Below are positions 1 through 6,405 of a stretch of 32,005 nt of DNA, piece by piece. The notes under the pieces are model-generated. The model made no database searches, was not told the origin of the DNA, and worked only from the letters and a program-made list of their open reading frames with translations. Within the stretch, counting starts at the first letter, position 1, and each line of letters starts with the position of its first letter. This DNA comes from a bacterium D16-50 (GTDB lineage Bacteria; Bacillota; Clostridia; Lachnospirales; Lachnospiraceae). The stretch lies in the NCBI GenBank assembly GCA_003612485.1, contig RAZA01000041.1, positions 1 to 32,005 of the forward strand. Reading direction: 5' to 3'. A program made the translations under genes and the position numbers.

Positions 1-1
1 G

Positions 2-1036
2 GAGGCATCCTCTGGCGGGAATGCCGATGAAAGCGGCAGCGTGACGCAGACCGGGCAGTCCGGCAGTGCAGTCCAGACAGATGAGGCAGACGAGGCAAAC
101 CAGGCCGGGACAGCCATAGGGGAAGAAACAGCAGATTCTCCCTACACCATCGATGAAGCCGTGACCGGGACAATGTATGCCAAATCGGCGGTGAACGTAA
201 GGAACCAGCCTTCAACGGACGGCGAGAAAGTCGGCAGGCTTGCATACGGCCAGGAAGTCGCCGTGACGGGGCAGTGCAAGGAGACCGGATGGTACCAGAT
301 TGATCTGAATGGGGAGAAAGCATTCGTAAGCAACGGCTATATCGTATCCGAGAAGCCTGCAGCCACAACGCAGACAGCAGGGAATACGGGTAATCAGGGT
401 TCAGGCTCCGGCCAGACAGCCAATCAGGGGCCCGGTTCTGACCAGACAGCGGCCAAGACCGATGATGCTGCAACAGATGCCCAGCTGGCTAACAGTGAGT
501 TTCTCGCTTTGCTTAACGCCGATAGACAAGCAATGGGGCTTTCGGCTGTAAGTGCTGATGGGACACTGGACTCCAATGCACTGGAGAGCGCCAAAGCGGT
601 TGTATCCAATTATTCCCATGATGCGCTTGCGTCGACAAGAGGTGGCGCCAATGTAGCGAACATCGGTCAGGGGCAGACCTCAGTTGCAGAGATATATGCG
701 GCATGGAAAGCCAGCCCGGGTCACTGGGCGGCGATGATCGATCCGGGTCTTCAGTATATTTCAGTAGCAAGATGCGGAAACTATTGGGTGTATCTTGGGT
801 ACGCTAAAGACATCATAGAGGACAAATACACTGATGAGAATGGCAATATCGACATTGACGCGGCAGTAAATGACGGAGTAATGCACGAAGTCGATTCTGT
901 CACAGACCCAGATACAGGTAACAGTCAGACAGTGTATGGTACAGAAGGAGTAATGAACGAAGAGGAAATGATTGAAAGCGGATTCGTCACACAAGAAGAA
1001 CTCGACAATCTGAAAGATATCTTTGATAACTGGTGA
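2..1036 (+). CDS. Secreted SH3b + CAP domain protein (5' end outside window)
   Basis: The frame is open to the left edge, so the start and any signal peptide lie upstream. The GTG at 41 is in frame but has no ribosome site. After a Gln/Thr/Ala/Asp-rich linker comes a bacterial SH3 domain (about nt 164-358; motifs VNVRNQPS, GWYQI, AFVSNGYI). A second Gly/Gln-rich linker leads to a CAP/SCP-like domain (about nt 488-811; NSEFLALLNADRQ, YSHDAL, SPGHWAAMI). The family is extracellular: SH3b domains usually bind cell wall, and CAP domains occur in many secreted bacterial proteins without one fixed activity. The C-terminal ~75 residues are acidic and unrecognised. The CAP domain is divergent, lacking the usual GEN motif (ANIGQGQ stands there). 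A terminator follows 12 nt after the stop, so this is the end of its transcript. Confidence 0.85.
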   Translation, partial: EASSGGNADESGSVTQTGQSGSAVQTDEADEANQAGTAIGEETADSPYTIDEAVTGTMYAKSAVNVRNQPSTDGEKVGRLAYGQEVAVTGQCKETGWYQIDLNGEKAFVSNGYIVSEKPAATTQTAGNTGNQGSGSGQTANQGPGSDQTAAKTDDAATDAQLANSEFLALLNADRQAMGLSAVSADGTLDSNALESAKAVVSNYSHDALASTRGGANVANIGQGQTSVAEIYAAWKASPGHWAAMIDPGLQYISVARCGNYWVYLGYAKDIIEDKYTDENGNIDIDAAVNDGVMHEVDSVTDPDTGNSQTVYGTEGVMNEEEMIESGFVTQEELDNLKDIFDNW

Positions 1037-1048
1037 TATATTGATCAC

Positions 1049-1077
1049 AAAGCAACTCTTAACCGGGTTGCTTTTTT
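1049..1077 (+). terminator. Rho-independent terminator after the CAP gene
   Basis: AAAGCAAC (1049-1056) pairs with GTTGCTTT (1067-1074) around a 10-nt loop and runs into a T tract. It starts 12 nt after the stop codon at 1036. Confidence 0.85.
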
Positions 1078-1102
1078 ATGTCTCAAAACGATGTACCACA
1101 TT

Positions 1103-1138
1103 GAACGGTAGAATGAACGGGAGAATGAACGGGAGAAA
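1103..1138 (+). repeat. Three tandem 12-bp units in the 1037-1276 gap
   Basis: The units GAACGGTAGAAT, GAACGGGAGAAT and GAACGGGAGAAA follow each other without spacers. The rest of the 240-nt gap holds only the upstream terminator and the promoter at 1223-1251. No convincing gene is seen. Confidence 0.75.
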
Positions 1139-1222
1139 GCCTATGGAGAGGACAGCTCAGGGCAGGCCGGGGCAAAAGTTCCATTTGCAACCGGAAGTTG
1201 CCAAACAGCACTTTCATGTTGG

Positions 1223-1251
1223 TGGAAAATTGTATTGTTATCTAGTATAAT
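1223..1251 (+). promoter_or_regulatory. Promoter of the XRE regulator operon
   Basis: A perfect -10 TATAAT (1246-1251) lies 17 nt after a 4/6 -35 match, TGGAAA (1223-1228). It sits 25 nt upstream of the chosen ATG at 1277, so the leader is very short. Confidence 0.65.
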
Positions 1252-1276
1252 ACAAATTGATCAAGGAGACATGACA

Positions 1277-1894
1277 ATGAAATTATCGGAAAAGATTATA
1301 GAACTCAGAAAAGCAAACGGAATGACTCAAGAAGAACTCGCATCCATATGTAATGTCAGCAGACAATCCATATCGAAATGGGAAGCAGACATTGCGTTGC
1401 CGGAGACAGAAAAACTGTTGATGCTGGGAGAAACCTTTCAGGTTTCTATGGATATTTTGCTAAAGGATGAATTGATGTTAAATGATGTTAAAGAGGTTCA
1501 TCTCTGCGGCAATAATGCCATACAAAAAAAGAAACGAGAATTGTATGATGGAATATTAATCAAAGAAAGTTTGGCGGATGACAGCATTATTGGTTATCTT
1601 AACGTTCATAAAGTCGAATTGTGGAATACCGGCGGGAAACCCAAATATTGGACCGCATTGTTTTTTACAAGTGATAGGAGAGATTTTCCGGAACAGATTT
1701 CAAAAGTCATGCTGTCTGATCCTGAAACTAATCGGAATTGGTTTGTTGATTTTAAGGCAGGGAATGAAAAATACATTGTATTTAAGGATAGGATTTTAAA
1801 ATATCAAATTGGAAATCGGACGGAAAAAGAATATGTATGCAATGAGTGCAGGAAATTAGGCATTTCCAATGAGCAGATGAACTGGCCGGAGTAA
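1277..1894 (+). CDS. XRE-family (Cro/C1) HTH transcriptional regulator
   Basis: The 205-residue protein opens with a helix-turn-helix of the Cro/C1 type (residues about 4-60; motifs MTQEELASICNVSRQSISKW and LPETEKLLMLGETF), as in many Firmicutes regulators. The remaining ~140 residues have no domain I recognise; they are mixed polar and hydrophobic and include YWTALFFTSD and a C-terminal CNEC pair. ATG 1277 was chosen because AAGGAG (1263-1268) sits 8 nt upstream; ATG 1271 would leave only 2 nt. The next gene starts 34 nt downstream on the same strand with its own strong ribosome site, so the two are probably co-transcribed. Regulation of its own promoter is likely but not shown. Function beyond DNA binding is unknown. 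Confidence 0.85.
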   Translation: MKLSEKIIELRKANGMTQEELASICNVSRQSISKWEADIALPETEKLLMLGETFQVSMDILLKDELMLNDVKEVHLCGNNAIQKKKRELYDGILIKESLADDSIIGYLNVHKVELWNTGGKPKYWTALFFTSDRRDFPEQISKVMLSDPETNRNWFVDFKAGNEKYIVFKDRILKYQIGNRTEKEYVCNECRKLGISNEQMNWPE

Positions 1895-1928
1895 ATGGTC
1901 AAAATAACTGGCCGGAAAAGGAGGAAAG

Positions 1929-2489
1929 ATGAGAGTATTGTTGACGTCAGCGGGTTTAGAAACGGAAGAAATTAAAGAGTGCTTTGTGGATATGGCAGGG
2001 AAGGATATGTCTGACGTAAAAGCCTTATTTATCCCTACAGCGGCAATAGATCCGGACGCAATAGAAGTTTTGCCGAAATGTATGAACGATCTGTTAAAAT
2101 GCGGTGTCTTAGGTGAAAATATTGACGTATTTGACCTGCATACCGGAATGGAGCTTGAGAAGTTGCAGCAATATGATGTGGTATATTTATGCGGCGGAAA
2201 TACACGGTATTTGCTGGAAAGAATCAATGCTACAGGGTTTCATGACTCTTTGATGGCGTATATCAATGACAATGGCTTTGTAATGGGAGTAAGTGCCGGG
2301 AGTATCATTTTTGCCAATAATTTAGAGAATAATCTGGGTCTGGCAGACACAAAATTAGACGTTCATTGCATCACGGGAGAAAGCAGAGGCAAAATGGCGT
2401 ATCCGCTAAAAAAGAATGTTAAACTTACAAATACATGCGCGCTTGTCATACGGGATTTTCCGGATGGAGTGGAAATCATCGGAGAATAG
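1929..2489 (+). CDS. Peptidase S51-like / class I glutamine amidotransferase-like protein
   Basis: At 186 residues it carries the S51 (dipeptidase E-like) fold marks: an N-terminal strand with LLTSAG, IPTAA at about 35, the nucleophile-preceding loop YLCGGNT at 86-92, and the nucleophile elbow GVSAGS with Ser122. LDVHC with His146 may supply the histidine. The family comprises cytoplasmic serine peptidases such as PepE and cyanophycinase, plus relatives of unknown substrate. It is shorter than PepE (about 229 residues), ending soon after a RDFPDGVEI segment, so the C-terminal strands seem trimmed. AAAGGAGGAAAG precedes the ATG. It probably shares a transcript with the XRE regulator. Hydrolase activity is plausible but the substrate is unknown. 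Confidence 0.8.
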   Translation: MRVLLTSAGLETEEIKECFVDMAGKDMSDVKALFIPTAAIDPDAIEVLPKCMNDLLKCGVLGENIDVFDLHTGMELEKLQQYDVVYLCGGNTRYLLERINATGFHDSLMAYINDNGFVMGVSAGSIIFANNLENNLGLADTKLDVHCITGESRGKMAYPLKKNVKLTNTCALVIRDFPDGVEIIGE

Positions 2490-2590
2490 AAAAAGGCAAC
2501 ATGTTTCAAGGGTTTAATGAGTCTGCCATAGAGTATTCAAAGCGATTTGATTCTGAAACCGTATGGTATATCGGGTCAGAATGAAAATGA

Positions 2591-2614
2591 GGGTTCTGCA
2601 GCAGAACCCCCATT
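2591..2614. terminator. Hairpin between convergent operons, possibly bidirectional
   Basis: GGGTTCT (2591-2597) and AGAACCC (2603-2609) form a strong stem with a GCAGC loop, flanked by CATTTT on the right and TCATTTT when read on the minus strand. It lies between the S51-like gene and the convergent ABC operon. The T tracts are weak. I see no gene in 2490-2744. Confidence 0.5.
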
Positions 2615-2744
2615 TTGTAATAGCGCCGGCAGGGAGTTTCTGTATGTTGGGATGACGGGAACTTTTGTAAAAGGGACGGAAGCGGACCGGAGCACTTTGG
2701 GAGAGCCCTAGGAACAGCCTGAAAAGGGACTGATCTTAAACCGG

Positions 2745-3392
2745 TTAAAGATCCTGCTTTGCAAAAATCCGACAGCTGATTTGATGCATTGCATAGCACC
2801 AGAGCAAGGCAATAATGGGGGAACACCCAAGCAGCGCAGATACAAGCCGGTCTGTTAATGCAATACCCAATGCAATAAGCAGCTGATATATCCCAATGCA
2901 AATTGCGGCTGGAAAAAGAAACGATACCAATAATAGCACACGCCCTTTTTCGGCGCCGAATTTGAATACAAGCGGGATTGATATACTGCCAAATACGAGG
3001 GATATGATCCATGCAGCCAAGGCTAAAAACAGCAGTTCTCCCATTCCGGCGATGCTGAAAGAACTGTTTTTCATGATAAGCCCGCCTATTGAGCCGGTCA
3101 CCAATCCAAACAGGCTTCCCGCTGAGCTGAAGATAGCTAATACAATAAATTTTCCGGAAACCAAGTCCTTCTTTGATATGGGCATTATCATAGCGTATCG
3201 CGCCCATTTGGAATGATCGTCAAAAGAAAAGGTGGTTACAATCATCATGCTGCTCAAAATACCGCAGGTACAGATGTATCCCGCAAAGCCGGAAGTAGGA
3301 AAAAAGGCAGCTGCAAGTACCAAAAGAATAAACAGCATGGATTTTGCATAATGTCCGATATTATACAAGTCTTTCAAGATAAGGCTTTTCAT
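2745..3392 (-). CDS. ABC-2 type transporter permease
   Basis: This 215-residue membrane protein has about six hydrophobic segments and the conserved cytoplasmic block SFDDHSKWARYAMIMP followed by ISKKDLVSGK. That block is typical of the ABC2_membrane_5 type of permease (PF13346) that pairs with a GntR/YtrA regulator and an ATPase. It would form the membrane channel with the ATPase encoded just upstream. Its ATG (3392) overlaps the stop of the ATPase gene by 4 nt (ATGA), which indicates translational coupling. Substrate is not deducible; members of this class are linked to antimicrobial peptide response or cell-envelope stress in Firmicutes. Confidence 0.85.
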   Translation of the reverse strand: MKSLILKDLYNIGHYAKSMLFILLVLAAAFFPTSGFAGYICTCGILSSMMIVTTFSFDDHSKWARYAMIMPISKKDLVSGKFIVLAIFSSAGSLFGLVTGSIGGLIMKNSSFSIAGMGELLFLALAAWIISLVFGSISIPLVFKFGAEKGRVLLLVSFLFPAAICIGIYQLLIALGIALTDRLVSALLGCSPIIALLWCYAMHQISCRIFAKQDL

Positions 3393-4249
3393 TTGAGCTT
3401 TTCTCCTTTCACATACAGAAGCAGAATATCGTCTATCGTTGCATCGTCTACTATGGCATTTTTATAGTTTCTTCTGGCTTTTTCCTTGTCAGCCACAAGC
3501 ACATTCCATTGATAGTCGTCTTTGCGATAGGCAAGGACTTCCGTTTTGTCGATCTGGTTAAAAGTGGCTGCTTTGCAGCGGATAATGCCATAGTGATAGC
3601 GCAATTCATCTTTTGTTTTACAAAAAAGCAATTTCCCCTGATGAATAAAGGTAATGTAATCGGCGACCTTTTCCAGATCCGTTGTAATGTGAGAGGACAT
3701 CAGAATGGAGTGATCTTCGGCCTGCACAAATTCAAGGAAAACATCAAGAATATCGTCACGCATAACGGGATCAAGTCCGCTGGTAGCTTCGTCCAGAATC
3801 AGCATTTTAGGCTTATGGGAAAGGGCGGCGGCTATGCACAGTTTCATTTTCATTCCTTTGGATAGAGTCTTGATTTTTTTATCCGCGGGAAGCTGAAAGC
3901 GTTTCAGATAATTTTGATATAAGCATTCGTCCCATTGCTTATAGGCGGCGCTGGAAATTTTTCCCACCTTGGCGGGGGTCAGGGTTTCATAAAAATTGAT
4001 GCCGTCGAACACAACGCCGATGTCTTCCTTGAGCTGCTTGGAAGATGACAATTCCTTTCCCCAAAAGGTAACCTTGCCATCGTCTTTATGTATGAGGTCA
4101 AGAATCGCGCTGATGGTTGTGCTTTTTCCGGCTCCGTTTTCACCGATCAGCCCCATAATGGTTCCTTTTGGAACAGAAAATGAAACATGGTCTAGTCGAA
4201 AGCCGGCGTATTGCTTTGTCAAATTTTCGACCTGCAAAATAGCGTCCAT
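3389..4249 (-). CDS. ABC transporter ATP-binding protein
   Basis: A complete 286-residue nucleotide-binding subunit: Walker A GENGAGKS near residue 37, ABC signature LSKGMKMKL near 129, Walker B MLILDEATSGLD, and switch His in SSHITTDL. Note the signature is LSKGM rather than LSGGQ, which is usual in the drug/antibiotic-type ATPases that work with ABC-2 permeases. The ~75-residue C-terminal extension is also common in that group. It sits 2 nt after the GntR gene and overlaps the permease gene by 4 nt, so the three form one operon. It acts at the inner face of the membrane to power the adjacent permease. Confidence 0.9.
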   Translation of the reverse strand: MDAILQVENLTKQYAGFRLDHVSFSVPKGTIMGLIGENGAGKSTTISAILDLIHKDDGKVTFWGKELSSSKQLKEDIGVVFDGINFYETLTPAKVGKISSAAYKQWDECLYQNYLKRFQLPADKKIKTLSKGMKMKLCIAAALSHKPKMLILDEATSGLDPVMRDDILDVFLEFVQAEDHSILMSSHITTDLEKVADYITFIHQGKLLFCKTKDELRYHYGIIRCKAATFNQIDKTEVLAYRKDDYQWNVLVADKEKARRNYKNAIVDDATIDDILLLYVKGEKLK

Positions 4250-4251
4250 TT

Positions 4252-4629
4252 TTAGTCCTCCTCTTGATAAAACATCGTTAAAAGTTCAATTAGCTTTTCT
4301 AGCTTGATTCCGCTTGCACGTCCAATGTCGGCAGCTTCTTGTAAATGTTCTTCCGCCAGCCTTTGCTGTTCCTCTTGATAAAAGTCTTTATTCTGTGCCG
4401 ATACGAAGCTTCCTCTGCCCACGGTTGTTTCGATGAAGCCGTCCCTTTGTAAATCCTCATACGCTTTTTGGACCGTAATAACACTGACATGGATAGATTT
4501 GGCCAATGCCCGCATTGAAGGAATAGGGGCGCCGGTTTGTAATTCTCCGCTCATAATCATGGCTTTTATCTGTGAGGTTATCTGTTCATATATAGGCTTA
4601 TTTGTATTACTGCTGATAATAATTTCCAC
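4252..4629 (-). CDS. GntR-family (YtrA subfamily) transcriptional repressor
   Basis: 125 residues: an N-terminal winged helix-turn-helix (about 10-76; PIYEQITSQIKAMI, GAPIPSMRALAKSI, TVQKAYEDLQRDGFIET, GRGSFV) and a short helical C-terminal tail, the YtrA layout. Such proteins usually repress the ABC operon they head. The start is GTG (4627-4629), 4 nt after GGAGGGG; the frame does not extend to an earlier start with a ribosome site. The promoter immediately upstream is a full consensus and carries an 8-bp inverted repeat at the transcription start, which fits autorepression. What signal lifts repression is not visible. Confidence 0.9.
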   Translation of the reverse strand: MEIIISSNTNKPIYEQITSQIKAMIMSGELQTGAPIPSMRALAKSIHVSVITVQKAYEDLQRDGFIETTVGRGSFVSAQNKDFYQEEQQRLAEEHLQEAADIGRASGIKLEKLIELLTMFYQEED

Positions 4630-4652
4630 AAAGCCCCTCCATTTGTTCTCCT

Positions 4653-4675
4653 ATGTACTTATTGTTAAAGTACAT
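4653..4675 (-). promoter_or_regulatory. Operator-like inverted repeat for the GntR regulator
   Basis: ATGTACTT (4653-4660) and AAGTACAT (4668-4675) form a perfect 8-bp inverted repeat with a 7-nt spacer. It touches the -10 box and covers the expected transcription start, where a repressor would block the promoter. Confidence 0.7.
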
Positions 4676-4702
4676 TATATTCAGATATGGCAGGTTTGTC
4701 AA
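4674..4702 (-). promoter_or_regulatory. Consensus promoter of the GntR-ABC operon
   Basis: Reading the minus strand, TTGACA (4702-4697), a 17-nt spacer and TATAAT (4679-4674) match both consensus hexamers exactly. The strength suggests it normally needs repression. Confidence 0.85.
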
Positions 4703-4791
4703 TAGGCAAGTGCGACTTTTTATCCACAAAAAGAAATGGAGGCCGCGCAATTGCAGGGCTTCCATTGGGATCTGGGCCGGAACTTTATATA

Positions 4792-4820
4792 TTGAAATCC
4801 TATCTGGTATATGCTACAAT
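4792..4820 (+). promoter_or_regulatory. Promoter of the DUF2871-hydrolase operon
   Basis: TTGAAA (4792-4797), a 17-nt spacer and TACAAT (4815-4820), with an extended -10 TG at 4812-4813. It is divergent from the GntR promoter about 100 bp away. The 120-nt leader to the ATG at 4941 holds no feature I recognise. Confidence 0.7.
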
Positions 4821-4940
4821 GAAAACGGCAGAGAGAAGAGACCATAGGCCCGACAAGGGGCCTGCTTTGAGGATGCGCGCGGTCATGGGATAAAAACTGC
4901 CAAAAAAGAGGTGTAAGGCGACGAAAAGGGAGGAAGACAG

Positions 4941-5381
4941 ATGACAAAACGTTACGCAAATATGGCTATCGTCTATGCGGTTATCGCTATGGTTTTTGGA
5001 GTGTTCTATAGGGAGTTTACAAAGTTCAGCGATTTTACGGGCCAGACAAGGATGTCGGTTATGCATACGCACTATTTTTTGCTGGGGATGATCTTTTTTC
5101 TGGTTTTGATGCTGGCTGAAAAAATCTTTGCTTTTTCCGACCGGAATGCGGGCAGATTTTTGATAGTCTATCATGTGGGGCTGAATGTCACCGGACTTGG
5201 ATTCCTGATGAGAGGGCTGACGCAGGTATGGGGAACGGAACTAAGCAGAGGGTTGGATGCATCTATTTCCGGGATCGCGGGCATAGGCCATATTTTGACG
5301 GGTGTGAGCATCATTCTTCTGCTGTTGAAGATCAGAAAATGCATTTCAGACGTGAGATCGTGGTCGGTATGCGCGCTGTAA
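4941..5381 (+). CDS. DUF2871 family integral membrane protein
   Basis: 146 residues with four predicted membrane helices (about 8-24, 44-62, 75-92 and 110-128). The blocks VFYREFTKF, MHTHYFLLGM and HVGLNVTGLG resemble DUF2871 (PF11070), a family of unknown function in Firmicutes. Paired histidines (MHTHYF, YHVG, GHILTG) sit in or near the helices; whether they bind haem or metal is speculation. A GGGAGGAAGACAG ribosome site precedes the ATG. The following hydrolase gene begins 18 nt after the stop, so they are co-transcribed. Confidence 0.8.
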   Translation: MTKRYANMAIVYAVIAMVFGVFYREFTKFSDFTGQTRMSVMHTHYFLLGMIFFLVLMLAEKIFAFSDRNAGRFLIVYHVGLNVTGLGFLMRGLTQVWGTELSRGLDASISGIAGIGHILTGVSIILLLLKIRKCISDVRSWSVCAL

Positions 5382-5399
5382 AGTGAAAGGGGAGAAATG

Positions 5400-6377
5400 A
5401 TGGATACAAAAGAGCTTGTGGGAGTTATTGCGGGAAAGGATCCCTTCACTGAGAGCTTTGACAGAAACGGTTGTCCGGACGGTTATTTATTTACGGGCTC
5501 TCCCCGGCCGGAGATGGGCTTTCATTTCGGCTATTTCTTTTATCTTCCGGCTTCCCTGAGGGAGCAGCCCGTATTGATTGTGGAGGGGCCTGCGGTGGGA
5601 GAAATCGGCCCCATGGACGTGGCCTGCAGGGTGGTGGCTGAAAAAGCCGATTTTGAATTGTCGGCAAGCGGATTTCCCCATATTCTGGCCGGGATGTTGG
5701 GCTGTCCGGTCATAATGCCGCTTTTTCCCCGTCCTCAAGAGGGGGAAAGCGATATTTATACCCATGCCCTTACCAGCATGGCTATGGCGGTTTCGGATCC
5801 GCCTCTTGCACGGGTGGACCTGCAGCTGATCGCCATGTTTCAGGATATCAAGAATCGTTTTGCGGGGGCCGGGATCAATCTATATGATAAATTCATAGTC
5901 AAAGGTTTTTCCGCCGGAGGCAGGTTTGCTGCCCGTTTCACCTTGCTTCATCCGCAGTATGTCCTTGCGGCTGTGGGAGGAGGAAATATGCATTCCTTTA
6001 CGCTGCCCCTGCGCACTTATCAGAATGAAACCTTATTATGGCCCAACGGCATAGGAAACGCGGATTTTACCGAAGACTTTGACTATGAATGTTACAAGAG
6101 GGTCAGGCAGCTCTTTTATATGGGAGATCAGGACTTTAACAGCGATGTTCCCTATGGCGACAGCTATACCGAGGAGGAGCGCCAGCAGCTTTATAGGCTT
6201 TTTGGGGAAGTTGACATGCCCGACCGCTGGAACTTGTATCAGAAGCTTGTCTCGGAGCTTGGCCTGCATAATATTGTCTGCAAAACCAATATCGGGCTGG
6301 GACACCGGCCGGGGGCGGATATCAGGGGGGTAATCGTCAGCTTTTTGAAGGACATTCTCCCTGAAGCCGCCAATTGA
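5400..6377 (+). CDS. Alpha/beta hydrolase-like protein
   Basis: About 325 residues without signal peptide. Counting from the upstream ATG at 5397, it has an alpha/beta-hydrolase triad: nucleophile elbow KGFSAGGRF with Ser172, an acid in YMGDQDFNSD (Asp244 or Asp246), and His303 in GLGHRPGAD. The spacing and order (Ser, Asp, His) fit the fold. A segment from about 70 to 150 between the first strand and the nucleophile looks family-specific. Two ATG codons are adjacent; 5400 leaves 5 nt to the GGGGAG site and is preferred over 5397. It follows the DUF2871 gene by 18 nt. I cannot name a substrate; an esterase or peptidase acting on small molecules in the cytoplasm is the broad expectation. Confidence 0.75.
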   Translation: MDTKELVGVIAGKDPFTESFDRNGCPDGYLFTGSPRPEMGFHFGYFFYLPASLREQPVLIVEGPAVGEIGPMDVACRVVAEKADFELSASGFPHILAGMLGCPVIMPLFPRPQEGESDIYTHALTSMAMAVSDPPLARVDLQLIAMFQDIKNRFAGAGINLYDKFIVKGFSAGGRFAARFTLLHPQYVLAAVGGGNMHSFTLPLRTYQNETLLWPNGIGNADFTEDFDYECYKRVRQLFYMGDQDFNSDVPYGDSYTEEERQQLYRLFGEVDMPDRWNLYQKLVSELGLHNIVCKTNIGLGHRPGADIRGVIVSFLKDILPEAAN

Positions 6378-6405
6378 TTGCCCGTTAATTGTCTGGCGCA
6401 GGGGG

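Noticed and set aside
1023..1250. 75-codon frame across the terminator and 12-bp repeats
   Set aside because: It begins inside the CAP gene, crosses a terminator and has no ribosome site.
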